Source of the DNA: Physocladia obscura
Lineage: Eukaryota > Chytridiomycota > Chytridiomycetes > Chytridiales > Chytriomycetaceae
Reading direction: 5' to 3'
DNA length: 30,560 nucleotides
Assembly (NCBI GenBank): GCA_027596945.1
Contig: JADGJH010000010.1
Location: 1 to 30,560, forward strand
Position 1 is the stretch's first letter; each line of letters begins with the position of its first letter. This document shows positions 18,736 through 30,560 of the stretch, in pieces. The position numbers and the translations under genes were made by a program. The notes under the pieces are model-generated. The model was not told the origin of the DNA, ran no database searches, and saw nothing but the letters and a program-made list of their open reading frames with translations.

Positions 18736-21034
18736 TTACTGCACGTTTGGCTCACTGGCACTAATCACATCGTCAATTTTCAAAATCATCTTGACAAGCT
18801 GTGTAGCCAACAAAAATTGTGAGCGCTTTGAAATCAACGGGTCAAACACATGTTGCTCCTTCATATCATTAGTTCCTTTATAGTTGCAGTCAATTCCAAG
18901 CTTTGAATTTCCTTCTGTTGCTTGTCTCGATTTGACTTCTGCCAGAGTTTCAATCGGGCTGAGCCCAGAATTTTCTGCAAGTGCCAACGGAATCGCGTCG
19001 AGTGCTGATGCAAATGCTCTCATCGCGTATTGCTCCACTGATGAAATCTCATCGGCTGCGGCTGCAACTGCAAGCGAGCATGTGATTTCTGCTGCTCCTC
19101 CGCCATAGACGATACGGTTGTCACGAACAAGATTGCGCACAACGCAAATAGCATCGTGCAACGAACGTTTTGCTTCATCAATGATCATCTTATTGCCTCC
19201 GCGGCAAAATAGTGTCACTGCACGTGTATTGGCGCATTCTTCAATAACAAGCATTCGATCTTTTGTTGTACCGAATGAAATTTCTCGAACAATTCCGGCG
19301 TGACCGAGTTTTTGTGGAGAAAGTTCTTCAAATCTCGGAACGATACGTCCGTTTGTAGCGATAGCGATAAGCTAAAAATTATTTAAAAAAGTTTTAAACA
19401 CTTTGTGTTGTCAACAATTGACTAAAAATCACCTCAATTTCTGGTCCTCCAACCCAACGAACAGCAGGTAATTTGTTTTGCAATAAAAGGTGGTTTGCTT
19501 CGTCGTCAAAACCCCATTGGCAAATAACCAAATTGGCGCCAGCATCTTTCACCTGTTTGACCATCTCTTCAAATTTTTCGCGTTCATAAGTTTGGAGCTT
19601 TTTGTATTCCTCAACAGATGTGATATCCAGCTTGTGCTTTGTCTTCGGCTTCGGTGGTTCGAATGGGCATGTAAGAATAGCGATCTTTGCATCACGGATT
19701 TCCTTTGGCATTTGAGGGTGCGACATATCCTTGTCCACGACAACTCCGTATACAAGCTTGGAGTCGGCAAGCGAACCACCCATCTTTCCATCAATTTTGA
19801 TGAGTTCAAAATCAACATCTTTACGCTCCAGATCCGCAACAGAAAGGACCGCATCGACAGCCATTTGCGCGAATTGGTCATGACATTTGGAGACACTGTA
19901 TTCGAATCATAGTTCAGCATTTTTTCGCCATGAATATAGAGGGGTGGAAAAAAAAATAATGTCCAGTTTGGACTAACATTTTTGAACCAAGTGAAGTTTT
20001 CGCAGTCTTCAAGAGCGTCTCCTTGGCATCTTCACCAATTGGAATGATATCGGCAACTTTTTCCAAGTGCTGCACAGCAACGTTGCAAGCCCGTTCAAAG
20101 CCATCTGCGACACGAATAGGATGAATTCCGCGGTCCAACAAAGATTCAGCTTGTTCCAATAAAGCCCCAGCAAGAACTAATTAATACAAAGTGCGCTGAA
20201 ATGAGCAGTTGCAAAATTGGAAAGCAGAATCCCGTTGCTTACCTACAACCCCTGTAGTTCCGTCGCCGATTTCGTCGTCTTGACTTTGCGAAAGCTGAAC
20301 CAAAAGTTTCGCAATTTGATGTTCAACTTCCATTTGACTTAAAATAGTTGCACCATCATTTGTCACTGTGATATCCCCGTCTGGAGAAATAAGAATCTTG
20401 TCGAGACCTGAAATATCGAATCAGCAAAACCCAAACATATAGCTGCACATTTATGCGCTCTTAGCAAACCTCGTGGACCAAGCGATGTTTTGAGAATAGT
20501 AGCCACAGCTTTGGCAGCTAGAATGTGGGACTATTTAACATGAAAAATTAGTGCAAATAAAAAAAATAAAAGCATAGAATATTCACCTTCTGAGCTTCGA
20601 GGCCTCTGATTCGACTTTGTTTTCCCTCTCTTACAATAATAAAAGGTCGGCCTAGTTATGTTTGACATAACAAGTGTCATATATTACTTTATGTTTTATG
20701 TTTTTGTCCTTCGAATGGGATTTGGGGGTGGAAAGAATCTGCCGTCAAGAATTAACAGAACAACGCAAGCTTTAACACGCCTCCATCAATGAGTTCCTTA
20801 AAATTCACGCGATATATATACAGAGCTAGTATTGATAAACACTGCGGAAAACCCCAGATACTCGAAGAACACGTAAAGCAGCCAATTCATAAGAATCATA
20901 TTCAGCTACCGTTCATTATCCATCCACACGAAAGACTGCAACTCTTCCATTCCGGTGTCGCGCATACATAAACAGAAAGATTGCTCACCGTATTCGTCTT
21001 GCGCGTACTGGACTTCATGTTGACCACCTTGCAT
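18736..21034 (-). CDS. CCT5: T-complex protein 1 subunit epsilon (CCT5), seven exons
   Basis: Spliced model: complement(join(18736..19371, 19433..19895, 19978..20176, 20243..20407, 20470..20530, 20587..20651, 20989..21034)), 544 residues, close to the usual CCT5 length. CCT is the cytosolic ATP-driven chaperonin ring that folds actin, tubulin and others. All six introns (60, 82, 66, 61, 56 and 337 nt) are GT-AG and keep frame. Chaperonin motifs: TNDGATIL (73-80), GDGTTG (105-110), [13 protein letters not shown], and [18 protein letters not shown]. Epsilon-specific features are DEYG|RPF at the first junction, [37 protein letters not shown], and the C-terminal [13 protein letters not shown]. 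Exon 1 is tiny ([16 protein letters not shown]). The gene is divergent to HYDIN, with 58 bp between start codons. CCT folds tubulin, so sharing a promoter region with a flagellar gene is suggestive but not proof of co-regulation. Confidence 0.93.
20652..20988 (-). other. Long intron 1 of CCT5
   Basis: 337 nt against 56-82 nt for the other five introns. Donor G|GTGAGC, acceptor AACTAG. The extra length coincides with two short antisense ORFs described separately. Confidence 0.75.
20715..20971 (+). CDS. Possible nested antisense small ORFs inside CCT5 intron 1
   Basis: Two overlapping + strand ORFs: 20715-20792 ([20 protein letters not shown]..., 25 residues) and 20789-20971 ([16 protein letters not shown]... 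to FHSGVAHT, 60 residues). The stop of the first overlaps the ATG of the second by four bases. Their residues look protein-like, not low complexity. I recognise no family. They could be one gene split by an unseen intron or frameshift, part of the HYDIN 5' leader, or chance ORFs. Confidence 0.25.
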
Positions 21035-21092
21035 TTTTACCGAGATTTTTTGTCAAAGACGAAAAGCAGATTGTCAGCACCAACAATTGCAA
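21035..21092. promoter_or_regulatory. Divergent CCT5/HYDIN start region
   Basis: Only 58 bp separate the ATG of CCT5 (minus, 21034) from the ATG of HYDIN (plus, 21093). At least one promoter must therefore lie within the neighbouring gene or its leader, or both share a very small bidirectional core. No TATA box is obvious. Confidence 0.5.
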
Positions 21093-24000
21093 ATGTTCAA
21101 GCGCCCTTCAGAATATATACAAGAGCGCTCTCAGACAACAGAGGAGCGTTTAATCAACGCGTCTTTTCACTCACAGCAGCAAAAACCAAAGATTATTGAA
21201 TTAGTCTCCTCCTCAGATTCCATAACAAAAATATCCGAAGTTCCTATTGATCGTCCACTATTTGAGCCTCTTCCTTCCGAAATTATTTTACAGTCTTACA
21301 AACCATTTCAAAATTACGAAGTTGTGATATCATTTAGAAATAATGACAAGGTGTGGTTTTTTTTTTTTTTGATTTTCTTTTTATGCTTGAACAACATTTC
21401 GCGACAGTTCGCTCGCAAAATAAAATTAGAGCCGATAAACCATCCGCACTTTGTAGTAACTGGGCTCAAAAATAGCTCAATTCAATCGGGAAAAATCGCG
21501 CCTGGAATGGAGGCTCAGTTTCTTCTGAAATTTACACCCGAAGAGGAGACGGATTATACTTACAACTTGGTTTGCGCAACCGAGCGTGAAAAATTTCTAC
21601 TTCCAATTAGAGCTTTTGGTGCACGAGGTAGGATTTATTTGAAAATCAATTTTTTAAAATGTTGGCGAATTAGGAATTCTCGACTTTCCCGACGAAATCG
21701 CCTTCTCTGATTGTCCCATTAGATTCGTAACTACCAAGACACTATACATCAGAAACATCGGAAACTGCCCTGCAAAATTTATTATTGATGCAGATAATCC
21801 TTTTGAAGCATTGCCTTCCAGCGGATATCTGGATATAAATAAAAATATGCAAATTGACATCAACTTCAAACCAGATGTGTGTTATATTACAATTAATTTT
21901 GTGATCGTTTGTTTGTCTCAAATATTTTCTCTTTAGTGTGCGGGAAGTTTTGCAAAAAATCTTCTGGTGAAATATGATACTGGTGAAATCATTCGAGTTG
22001 CACTTTCAGGAAATGCAGAAGATGCACATATTCGACTCGAAAAAACTAGCATAAAACTTGAAAACACGTATATAACTCTCTCGTCAGTTAAAGCAATTCG
22101 AATATTCAATAGAAGCGAGAAAATTGTGAGTTTTTTTCCATTTTTTTTATCTTGCTAAAAACTGTGAGAACCCAGGTAAAATACTGCTGGAAAATGTTTG
22201 GAACGACAAATGAGGATCGCCAACATAAATTAAAGCGAAAACTTGCAATTGATAAATCGGAAGAAGCAGATTGCCTGGCTTTCTATAACCAACTGGTTTG
22301 TGGCATCACCTTAATTTCGGTTTCAAAGGATTCAATTTTCGATTAGGCGAAAAATCAAAGCCTTGCTCTTTGTGATCTATCACCGTTAACTCAAAAATAC
22401 AAAGTAAGTTTTTAACATTGTTGTGAAAAAACTAATTTTAGATTGCAGAATAAAAGAAGGGAAATTGAAAACGACTTGCTGCTTTTCAATGACTCTGAAT
22501 TTTCTATTCAACCGGTTGAAGGAACAATTTGGCCAAATTCTGAAATTGAAGTGTTCATAGTATTTAATCCAAGCAAAGCCGGTCCAAATACGACTCCAGC
22601 TTATTGTGAAGTTATGGGACGCCAAAATAGGCTTCCCCTCATTTTAAAGGTAATTTTATGCAACCTCTATAATCCCTGAACCCATAGTTGTGCATCTGTT
22701 TTTAGCAATTTCATGTTTTAGGGAGACGGTATTGGTCCTAAAGGAAAGTTTTCATGCGACACAATAGATATCTGTGAAGTCTTTATCAACACTTGCCATC
22801 AATATGAAGTAAAAAATTTCAGAAATGAACAAGAAATAATGCCTAAAAGCCAACATTGACAGATTTTTTTTGAAAACCACGGGGACATTGATTTCAAGTA
22901 TATGTTATTAGAATCTAGCAGTCTTTTTGGTCCAAAATTCAGCTTCGTTCCTCGATCAGGTCTTTTGAAAGTTGGAGATCAGCAAAAAATTGAAATATCT
23001 TTCAATTCTGATATTTTGGGATCATTTTCTGAAGTTTTAGAATGGGAACTGGAGGTATTGAAAATACTTTGATTTCTTTCAAAAATAACCCCAATTTAAT
23101 TTCAGGGTGCACCAGAAAAACTATCGTTATACTTGAACGGTCGAGTGATTGGCCCAACTTTTCATTTTGATATCCCAGAATTGGACTTCGGGAAACTATC
23201 CTACCGTTTCGAAACATCAAAAAATTTTAATATTGTGAATACATCGCAAATTCCTATGAAATTTCATCTCAAAATCGGGTCAGATGGTTTAGGTCTTGAA
23301 AATTCGGAATTTTCAATCGTTCCAAGCTCTGGCACGATCTATCCTCTTCAAAGTGTTGCGCTTCAAGTTAAATTTACTCCAAAATCATTAAAAATTTATT
23401 CAGAATGTATTTATGTGGATGTGGAATCAGTTGGGGAGAATTTGAAGCAACTCTCAATTTTTGCAGAAAGTGTTGTGCCTGAGGTTTGGCTTTCTCAGCC
23501 AAATATTCATACACTAACAGCTTGCTAATATTCAGATATCCCTCTTGACGCCAATTCTTGACTATTTGGATTGTTTTTTGGCATATAGCTACCAAAGCGA
23601 TATTGAACTTAGAAATAACACCCAATTTTGCGCGAAATATCAACTCATGAGTCAAGAAGAGACAGCAAAAAATGTTTACGCTTACTCGTCATTGAATGGA
23701 AGTGGAACAATAATGCCCTGTTCAACCGAAAAAATTCAAATCACTGTTCAAATAAAACGACTTGGTCTCATCAATTTTCCAATATTCGTAAAAGTTACAG
23801 GAAATGAAGATTTGCCTTTGGCAATCGATATTGCTGCTAACGGAATTGGTCCTAATGTGATTTTTTCAACAATGGAATTGAATTGGGGAAAGATTCCGGT
23901 TTTAAAGGATGCTTTTTCGACATTAACTCTGACGAATGACTCTCCAATTCCAGCCAATTTTACTTGCAATACCATCAGTGATTCCTCTTGCTTTAAAATT

Positions 24001-27000
24001 GAACCATTATTTGGAATAATTGAACCTGGTGAATCTATTGATATTATCGCAACAGCTTATTTAGATGATTGCTTAAAATTCACTGATATTCTTAAAGTTG
24101 GAATTCAATCAGATGGTGTTTATGAAGTACAGCTTGTTGCTCGTGGACAAGGCTCGACAATTACATTTGATGATTCCCTGCGAAATATTGAATTCCATGA
24201 TGTATTTAGTAACAGAGAATGTTCATGTGAATACGTGCTCACCAACCGCGGTCGTCGATCCCAAACTTTGCATTGGCTTGGAGAAGAGGATAAATCAGCA
24301 AAAAAAGAATCTTCATTGATATCGGGTCCAACTTTCGAAGTCATACCGAGCAGATTCTTGCTCAAACCAAATACATCACAGGCTGTTGTCATCAAAGGAT
24401 ATTCTGCAAGAGCTAATTATTTTAAAGAAACAATTGTTTGTCAAGCAACTTTGGACAAAGATCCGACTCGAAAAATCATTGTTCAATCCACTATTTCCGC
24501 CAACTTCATTAATCCACTTTTGGACATTAATCCTGCTGTTTTAAAGTTTCTTTCAGCAAGAACTGATGAAGATGATTTTGAACTTTTATCACAGAATTTG
24601 TCTCTCACAAACACGTCGTTGCTCCCCTTGCATCTATCTTTTCGCTGTCCAGCGCCATATACTGTTGATCCAAATGAAATGAATTTTAGATTGAATCCAA
24701 ATGAAATCTTGTCGCTGAAAGTCAACTATGATCCAGCATATAATACAAATCGAATTTCTTGCAAAGAACACTCGAAACTCGTCATCACCTACTCAGAGCA
24801 TCCACAAAAAGATTTTATTGAACTTTTCAGTGAAATAACTTTTCCGAACATAAAGTTCAGTACCACGGAAATTAATTTCGGTTGTGTTCCGAACAACACT
24901 GAGCAAAGAAAACCATTTCTCATCACTAATACAAGCACTTTGCCAGTTGAATATAATTGGTATTTTTTGGAAGATTCTGTAAAAATGGTATCTGATCTAG
25001 ATAAAACGTTTATATCACAAGTTTTTGATATTCTCCCAATGCGAAGCATATTAAATGCAGGGGAAAGTGAAATCGCAGAGGTTTCATTTTATGGCCATTC
25101 AAATAACAAATTCAACTGCACTGCATTGTGTGATGTTACTGGAGGTCCCAAATATGAATTGCTCTTGAAGGGAGAAGCTTCAATTATAGATTATTCATTC
25201 GATAGGCTTTCATTAGAATTTGGCACACGTATGTATCAAGATATTACAGAACAAGAACTCACAATCACAAATACTGGAAATGTGGCATTTGACTACAATA
25301 CAATAATTGGAGTCACTAGTTCTCTTTGGCAAAAGATCATGGTCAGTCCATGTATGGGAATTATAGTACCTCACGAAAAGCAAAAAATATCAGTTAGATT
25401 CTGTGCGTGTGTCCCAGAAGCTGTGGACGAATTTTTCTTCATTCAAATTGCTCTATTTGAGCCAATAAAAATTCGAGTGACTGGAAATGGTATATTTCCA
25501 CTGATTCATCTTGCGATTCCACGTTTTGCAGACGAAAAATATGCTTCCATCTATAACGAAATCAAAGCAACATTGACGAAAAATAAAAAGACACCATTAT
25601 TGGCTGGCACAGTTACAGAAACAGCGGCGAAACTGGATGAAAAGATTGAAATTGATATTGAAACTGAAGTGGAACGACTGTTACTGCGAGAAAAAACACA
25701 TAAATTCTTAGCCGAACTAACAAAAGACTTGCAACAAAAAGCAGCTCTTATGACAGCAAAAGTTAAAACAATTGGTTCTGTAATTCTCTTGTCAAAAAGC
25801 TTGCAAAAGTCAAAAGAGAAGAGAGCGAATAATTCTATTTTCGAATCATCTGCCGTTGTTTTGGCAAATTATTTGTGTAGCTTCGGAAATGTTATTCGCA
25901 ACACTGTCAAAAAGAAATCTTTCAAGATGACAAACAGGGGTTCTCACGCAATCTCTTTTCAACTTGATAAGGCGGTATTGATGGGAACAGGATTTAGTAT
26001 CGAGCCCGACAGAGTTAAATTACTTCCTGGAAAACCTTATTATGAATCTGTCGAATTTCAGGTATCCTTTCAGGCACGCAGTCAAAATATTGGACTTATA
26101 CAGTTAGAATTACCCATCACCGTACAAGGAGGGCCGACGACAATTTTAACGTTACAAGCTGATGTAACACTTCCCGAACTTCATTTATCAGCAAATGAAA
26201 TAGACTTTGGAGAAGTCATGTGTGGGTTGAGAAAGAGCGTGTTTCTTCAATTGCACAACAAAAATCCAGTCGCATGTGAGTGGTCCACATTGCAAACTGC
26301 AGATTTGGCTATTAAAAAAGTAGAAAAGCTTAAAAAAAAGAGTGGAAACTCGCTTTTGAAGGAATTTGATTTTGTGCCAAAATCGGGTGTACTCCAACCT
26401 GGTGAAAAAATTTTGCTGACTGTGCGATTTTCAGCAAACGAAGAGAAAGAGTACGACACTATTGTGCCTCTCAAAATCAACATGAATAATCAGCCTATTC
26501 AATTGCACTTATATGGACGAGGAACAAAGCCAACTATTGAATTTGAACCAGAATCGATAGTTTTGGGCGCTATTCTTCCCTGTGCAGAAGGGACTGAAGC
26601 AAAATTTTTTATTCACAATCCAACTGCTTATGCTGTGGAAATTTATTCATTAGAATTTGACATGCTTTATGAAGAAGAAGAAGTAATATTCAAATAATTT
26701 TTTGTTTTGTAAATTAATCCAAATTCAGGAATTGCTACGTCACGTTGATGGATATGACGGAAATTTGCTCTATTTGCCACCTAGAGAACCCGGACAGCCA
26801 TTACCAGAAGCTCTAGTTGAACAGGCAAAAGCAAATATGAAAGCTAACTCTCTTCTTCCGACTCAAGATGTTCCAATTGCCGTTGTAGGAGTTGGTGAAA
26901 TAGTTGAAACTGTTTCCAGAAATAATATGCGGTCAGCTGGTTCAAGCGGTGTAGAAGCGGTGCATGAGCCACCTTTTATAGCAATAATACACGGACCTCC

Positions 27001-30000
27001 ATTTTCTGGAAAAACTTCACAAGCAAAGAGGTTACACAGTATCTTTGAGTTTGCCTATATAAAAATTGACGAAGTAGTAGATGCTATTGCGAATGTCGAA
27101 ATTTTGCCTATATGTGACCAAAAAAAAGAAAATTTCGTCAAAATGGAAGATATATCGTCAATTGTAACACGTTCTGTTTTTGATGATAAAAAAGGGGCAA
27201 TTGAAGCAGACCATTTTGAAGAACCAAAATTTTTATCTGAAGAAAATTTTGTGGAAATTCTCCGTGGCAGATTTCAACAAATAGATTGTGCCAAAGGAGT
27301 TGTAATTGATGGATTGGACTCTAAATTTGCTCTGAATTCTCTTATAATTGTTAAAGCACTGATGAAGCTAATCGGTGACAAACGAAAAGCAGTTTTTTTG
27401 AATTTAAATGTTGATCCTGCCCATATCAAAGAACGAGAAGCAATGGTGCTAAAAATGACCGGAGATCATGAATTCGATCCAATTCATATTAAAGACATAA
27501 CTGAAGAGGAATACGACAATATGACTGAATTGGAGCGAGAACATTATGACATAGCTCTGATGAAATACAAAAAAAAAGTTAAAGAGCTACAAGATAAACG
27601 AAAAAACGAAAGAAAAATTCTTGAAGAAGAACTTGCAATGCGGATGGGTGAAAGAAAAGCAGAGGAAGAGCATATGAAAAACGGAAAGAAGAAAGTAAAT
27701 AAAAGAAATACCCCCCGCATTCCAGAAAAGCCAGAAAAAAACTCCAGGCCAGATCAAAAAGGGACACAAAAATTTGATAAAGGAACTTTATCCCCAAAAA
27801 CAGCCAAAAAATTGCTGGAAAAAGATTCGAAAGACCCTAAGGCTGTCGAAAAAATTGAAAAAATAGCCAGCGATATCGAAGACTGTGGAACCTTCAATGA
27901 TACGAATGAAACGTTCTTGAATGAATCAACCCTGAAAAAACTAGAGCAGTATAATCTAAATCTAGATCAAATTATTTCTACTCTTCGAGATTCAGAGAAG
28001 GCAGTCGGAAATCGAATTATACCGTCATCTGCAAATATGAAAGTTGGTGGCAAGGAAAAAGAAAAGGAGAAAGAAAAAATCAAAACTGCTGTCGTAATTC
28101 AACCAGAATCAGTCATAATTCCATTGGCACAAGATGGTGAAAATTTGTCAGTAGATGATACAAACACTATGCCCTTTCACGATATTCCTGGCTCGGACGA
28201 TCAAGAATCTGTTTTTAAGTTTCTTGTAGAGTGGGTTCCTGTAATTCAAAAACTTGAAGAAGTTCGTTCTATCCCAGATCTGATTCCATTTCCTATTTTA
28301 GAGCAAATAATTGCTTATCCTCCGGAACGAGAGAGTCAAATTCGCGCAAAAAATTTTCAGCTTCTACCACCAATATTTGAAAATGAAGATGAAAGTCCAG
28401 GAAGTTATGATATTTTGAAACTAGAGGGATCAGTAGTTGGAAATCAAACTATTTCAAATGCTTTGCCACAAGTTCCAGTTTTTCAACCTGTTGCAATTCT
28501 TCCAGCACAATCAACAACAAGTAGCAAAAAAAATCGAGGAGCTTTGAAAGTAACCACAGAAGAAATTAAACCGGTTGATGAAATTGTAGTGGAAGAAGAA
28601 GTTCCAACAAAATTCAGATGGATCATTCCACCGAAAGAACGGAAGGAGCTGATAGTTAAATTCAACTCAACAGAAATTGGAAAATTTGAACAGTCTCTCC
28701 AATTCGAAATTGCCGGATCAAGAACAAAATATTCATTGAACTGTGTTGGCAATTGTAGGTACTCTGTAATGTCTAGTGATTACAAGAAAATGTTCCCAAA
28801 ATGGCGGAAAATTAAAGAGGAGAAGTACATCAGTCACGGAGAATATATTTTAAGTACAGGAACTTTTGAATTTGGGCCTTTATTGTTCAGCAAACCGCGT
28901 GAAAAGTACTTAGAAAAATTTCCAGAAAATAGGGCCATACTTACCATATCAAACCCCTCGCAGCAAGAAATCAAAATTGCAATATGTTTCAAAAATGACA
29001 TCAAATCGGATGTATTTTTCTTGGATCCACCATTGATGGATCTTTCCCCTGGACAGTCACAACCACTGAATATTTGGGCTTACCCTCGTTCGGCTAATTA
29101 CTTTGAAGATACTCTTATATTTTGTGTTAAAGACAATCCTGAGCCATATTGTTACAAAATTTCTTGTATTGGAGTGAGACCTGAATTGGAAATAGACAAA
29201 AGACAACTGTCTTTTGACAAATTGCTGTTGAATAGAAGTGAAAAGAGGGAAATCAAATTGAAAAATAATACATTTATGCCCGTTGCTTGGAAGCTGGTAC
29301 AGGTCGAACTTCTGGGAGAAGAGTTCGCAGTTTCACCGACGGAGGGAATTATTGAACCATTTGTAGAGCAAATTGTTAGTGCAGAATTCAAAGGAACAAA
29401 ACCTGTTGTTATCAGTAGAAGATCAATTCGGTTGGAAGTGTCAGATACCGAAAAAATTGGTGGTGTGGTTCAAGAAGTTCCAATAATGATAACAGCAGAA
29501 GCATATGACATAGCAATGGATCTTCATTTTCCAAAAGGTTATGAAGGAGGCCTTGATTTCGGTGTTATTAAAGTATTGGAAGAGGGTAAACAAGTATGCA
29601 CGCTGAAAAACAAAGGAAAATATGAGGTTGGCTTCAGATTTATTTTTGAAAACAAAGAGTTAGCCGAGATCTTCACCATAATTCCAGCTCAGGGAATTAT
29701 GCAGCCTTCAGACAAACCTTTTTCAGTACAAGTAATTGTGAAAGCAACGCGAGAAATGTTTATCAGGGATAGTTCGTTGAAATGCCAGTTCTATGAGCCG
29801 GCAACTTCTGAAATCACAGCCAATATTCCTGTCAAACTGCAAGTTCGCTCTGTGTTCAGCCGATTTTCTATTCTTCCAGTGAGGGATTTAAATTTCGGCC
29901 CTTTAGTGCATGGAACGAAAGTATCTCGACAGTTTACAATTGAAAATCAAGGAGAGTTTGACTTTAAATATTCCATATACAAGATGATTCAAGGAAGTAA

Positions 30001-30560
30001 TGAAAGTAAAAATGACAAAAAGTTGCGCACACAGTCTCGAACTTCTAAAGGTCCACGACCTGTTTCCCCTCCGCCCCAAAAACTGAAAAAAGAAGTTATT
30101 AAACAAGCAGATGCAACAAATTTTGGGACTTTTACTGTTTTCCCCACAACGAGTGTAGTTGCCGCTGGCGCAAAACATCAAATAACTGTCGAATTTCATT
30201 CAGAAATTCCTGGCAGCTTTGAGGAAACAGTTGCCATTGATATATCTGATCGATCTCCAAATGATTACTTAGATGTCATTGAATATAGGCTGGTGGCTGA
30301 AGATTGTATTCCAGGAATCAATACTTCTGATCTTGTCTCAGTATTTGAAGAACAAACAGTTTGCAAACGTTTGGAACTATTCAACACTCAATCAAATATT
30401 TATGCTGAAGAAGATAGGGTGTTTTACTTTGGCGCATTTTTGGCTGGCCACCAGGCGCAAGTGCGTTTCAAAATATCAAATCCGTTCAAAGTGCCTTGCG
30501 ATGTTTCAATTGTAACACGACCAAGGTCTAGAACAAAATCTGACGGTATATTTTGGTGTT
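21093..30560 (+). CDS. HYDIN: HYDIN, ciliary central-pair protein, 5' part (runs off the window)
   Basis: Twelve exons: 21093..21350, 21408..21627, 21674..21876, 21937..22125, 22176..22295, 22347..22403, 22449..22649, 22722..22808, 22863..23054, 23106..23483, 23536..26682, 26729..>30560, giving about 2,960 residues. The eleven introns are 45-72 nt, GT-AG, nearly all phase 0. HYDIN is a giant protein of the C2 microtubule projection in motile cilia, built of ASH/MSP-type beta domains. Visible family marks: TTEERLINASF, PFPSEII-like LPSEIILQSYKP, RNNDK, LLVKYDTGE, IGPTFHFDIPELDFG, NKGRR-like TNRGRRSQTLHWL, LKGEASIIDYSFD, DRVKLLPGKPY and FPKGYEGGLDFGV. The P-loop HGPPFSGKT (about 1772-1780) opens the adenylate-kinase-like HYDIN segment. 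A lysine/glutamate-rich coiled-coil-like stretch follows (about 27480-27720). ATG 21093 is used; an in-frame TTG two codons earlier is not. The animal protein is about 5,000 residues, so roughly 40% is probably missing beyond 30560. Confidence 0.93.
21351..21407 (+). other. Intron 1 of HYDIN, stop-free and in frame
   Basis: 57 nt, donor AAG|GTGTGG, acceptor CGACAG. It is a multiple of three and has no in-frame stop, so retention would insert 19 hydrophobic residues from a poly-T tract. The flanking RNNDK|FARKIKLEP matches continuous family sequence, which favours splicing. Confidence 0.6.

Overview
The window looks like nuclear DNA from a flagellated (zoosporic) fungus, most likely a chytrid-type lineage. 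It combines compact intron-bearing genes (introns mostly 45-160 nt, GT-AG), a HYDIN gene for the central apparatus of motile cilia, a HET-domain protein of the fungal incompatibility family, and housekeeping genes with ordinary eukaryotic homologs. Family names come from motifs read in the translations. No database search was possible.

Layout. 85-2765 (-): four-exon SWT1-like PIN-domain endoribonuclease with long polyglutamine runs. 2791-3621 (-): COQ9, GC-rich. 3750-3956 (-): possible 68-residue small protein. 4102-6350 (-): BCS1-like AAA ATPase, two exons. 6590-13410: a 6.8 kb CpG desert with almost no CG dinucleotides. It holds a decayed non-LTR retrotransposon (RNase H plus CCHC-like piece, - strand) and broken, low-complexity coding traces on the + strand. 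13480-13575: 42-bp tandem repeat. 14156-17113 (+): intronless 985-residue protein with two HET-like modules. 17376-18667 (-): four-exon sugar-phosphate-type nucleotidyltransferase. 18736-21034 (-): seven-exon CCT5, the epsilon subunit of the cytosolic chaperonin. 21093 to the window end (+): HYDIN, twelve exons seen, about 2,960 residues, still open at 30560.

Genes are packed tightly. The COQ9 stop and SWT1 start are 25 bp apart, CCT5 and the nucleotidyltransferase 68 bp, and the divergent CCT5 and HYDIN start codons 58 bp. The long first intron of CCT5 carries a pair of short antisense ORFs. The genes do not form one pathway. They are housekeeping genes (mitochondrial COQ9 and possibly BCS1-like; RNA surveillance SWT1; protein folding CCT5) and a flagellar gene (HYDIN), interrupted by a repeat-rich, probably methylated block next to an accessory HET gene. 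The best candidates for something unusual are the double-HET protein, the CpG desert with its unidentified coding traces, and the nested antisense ORFs.
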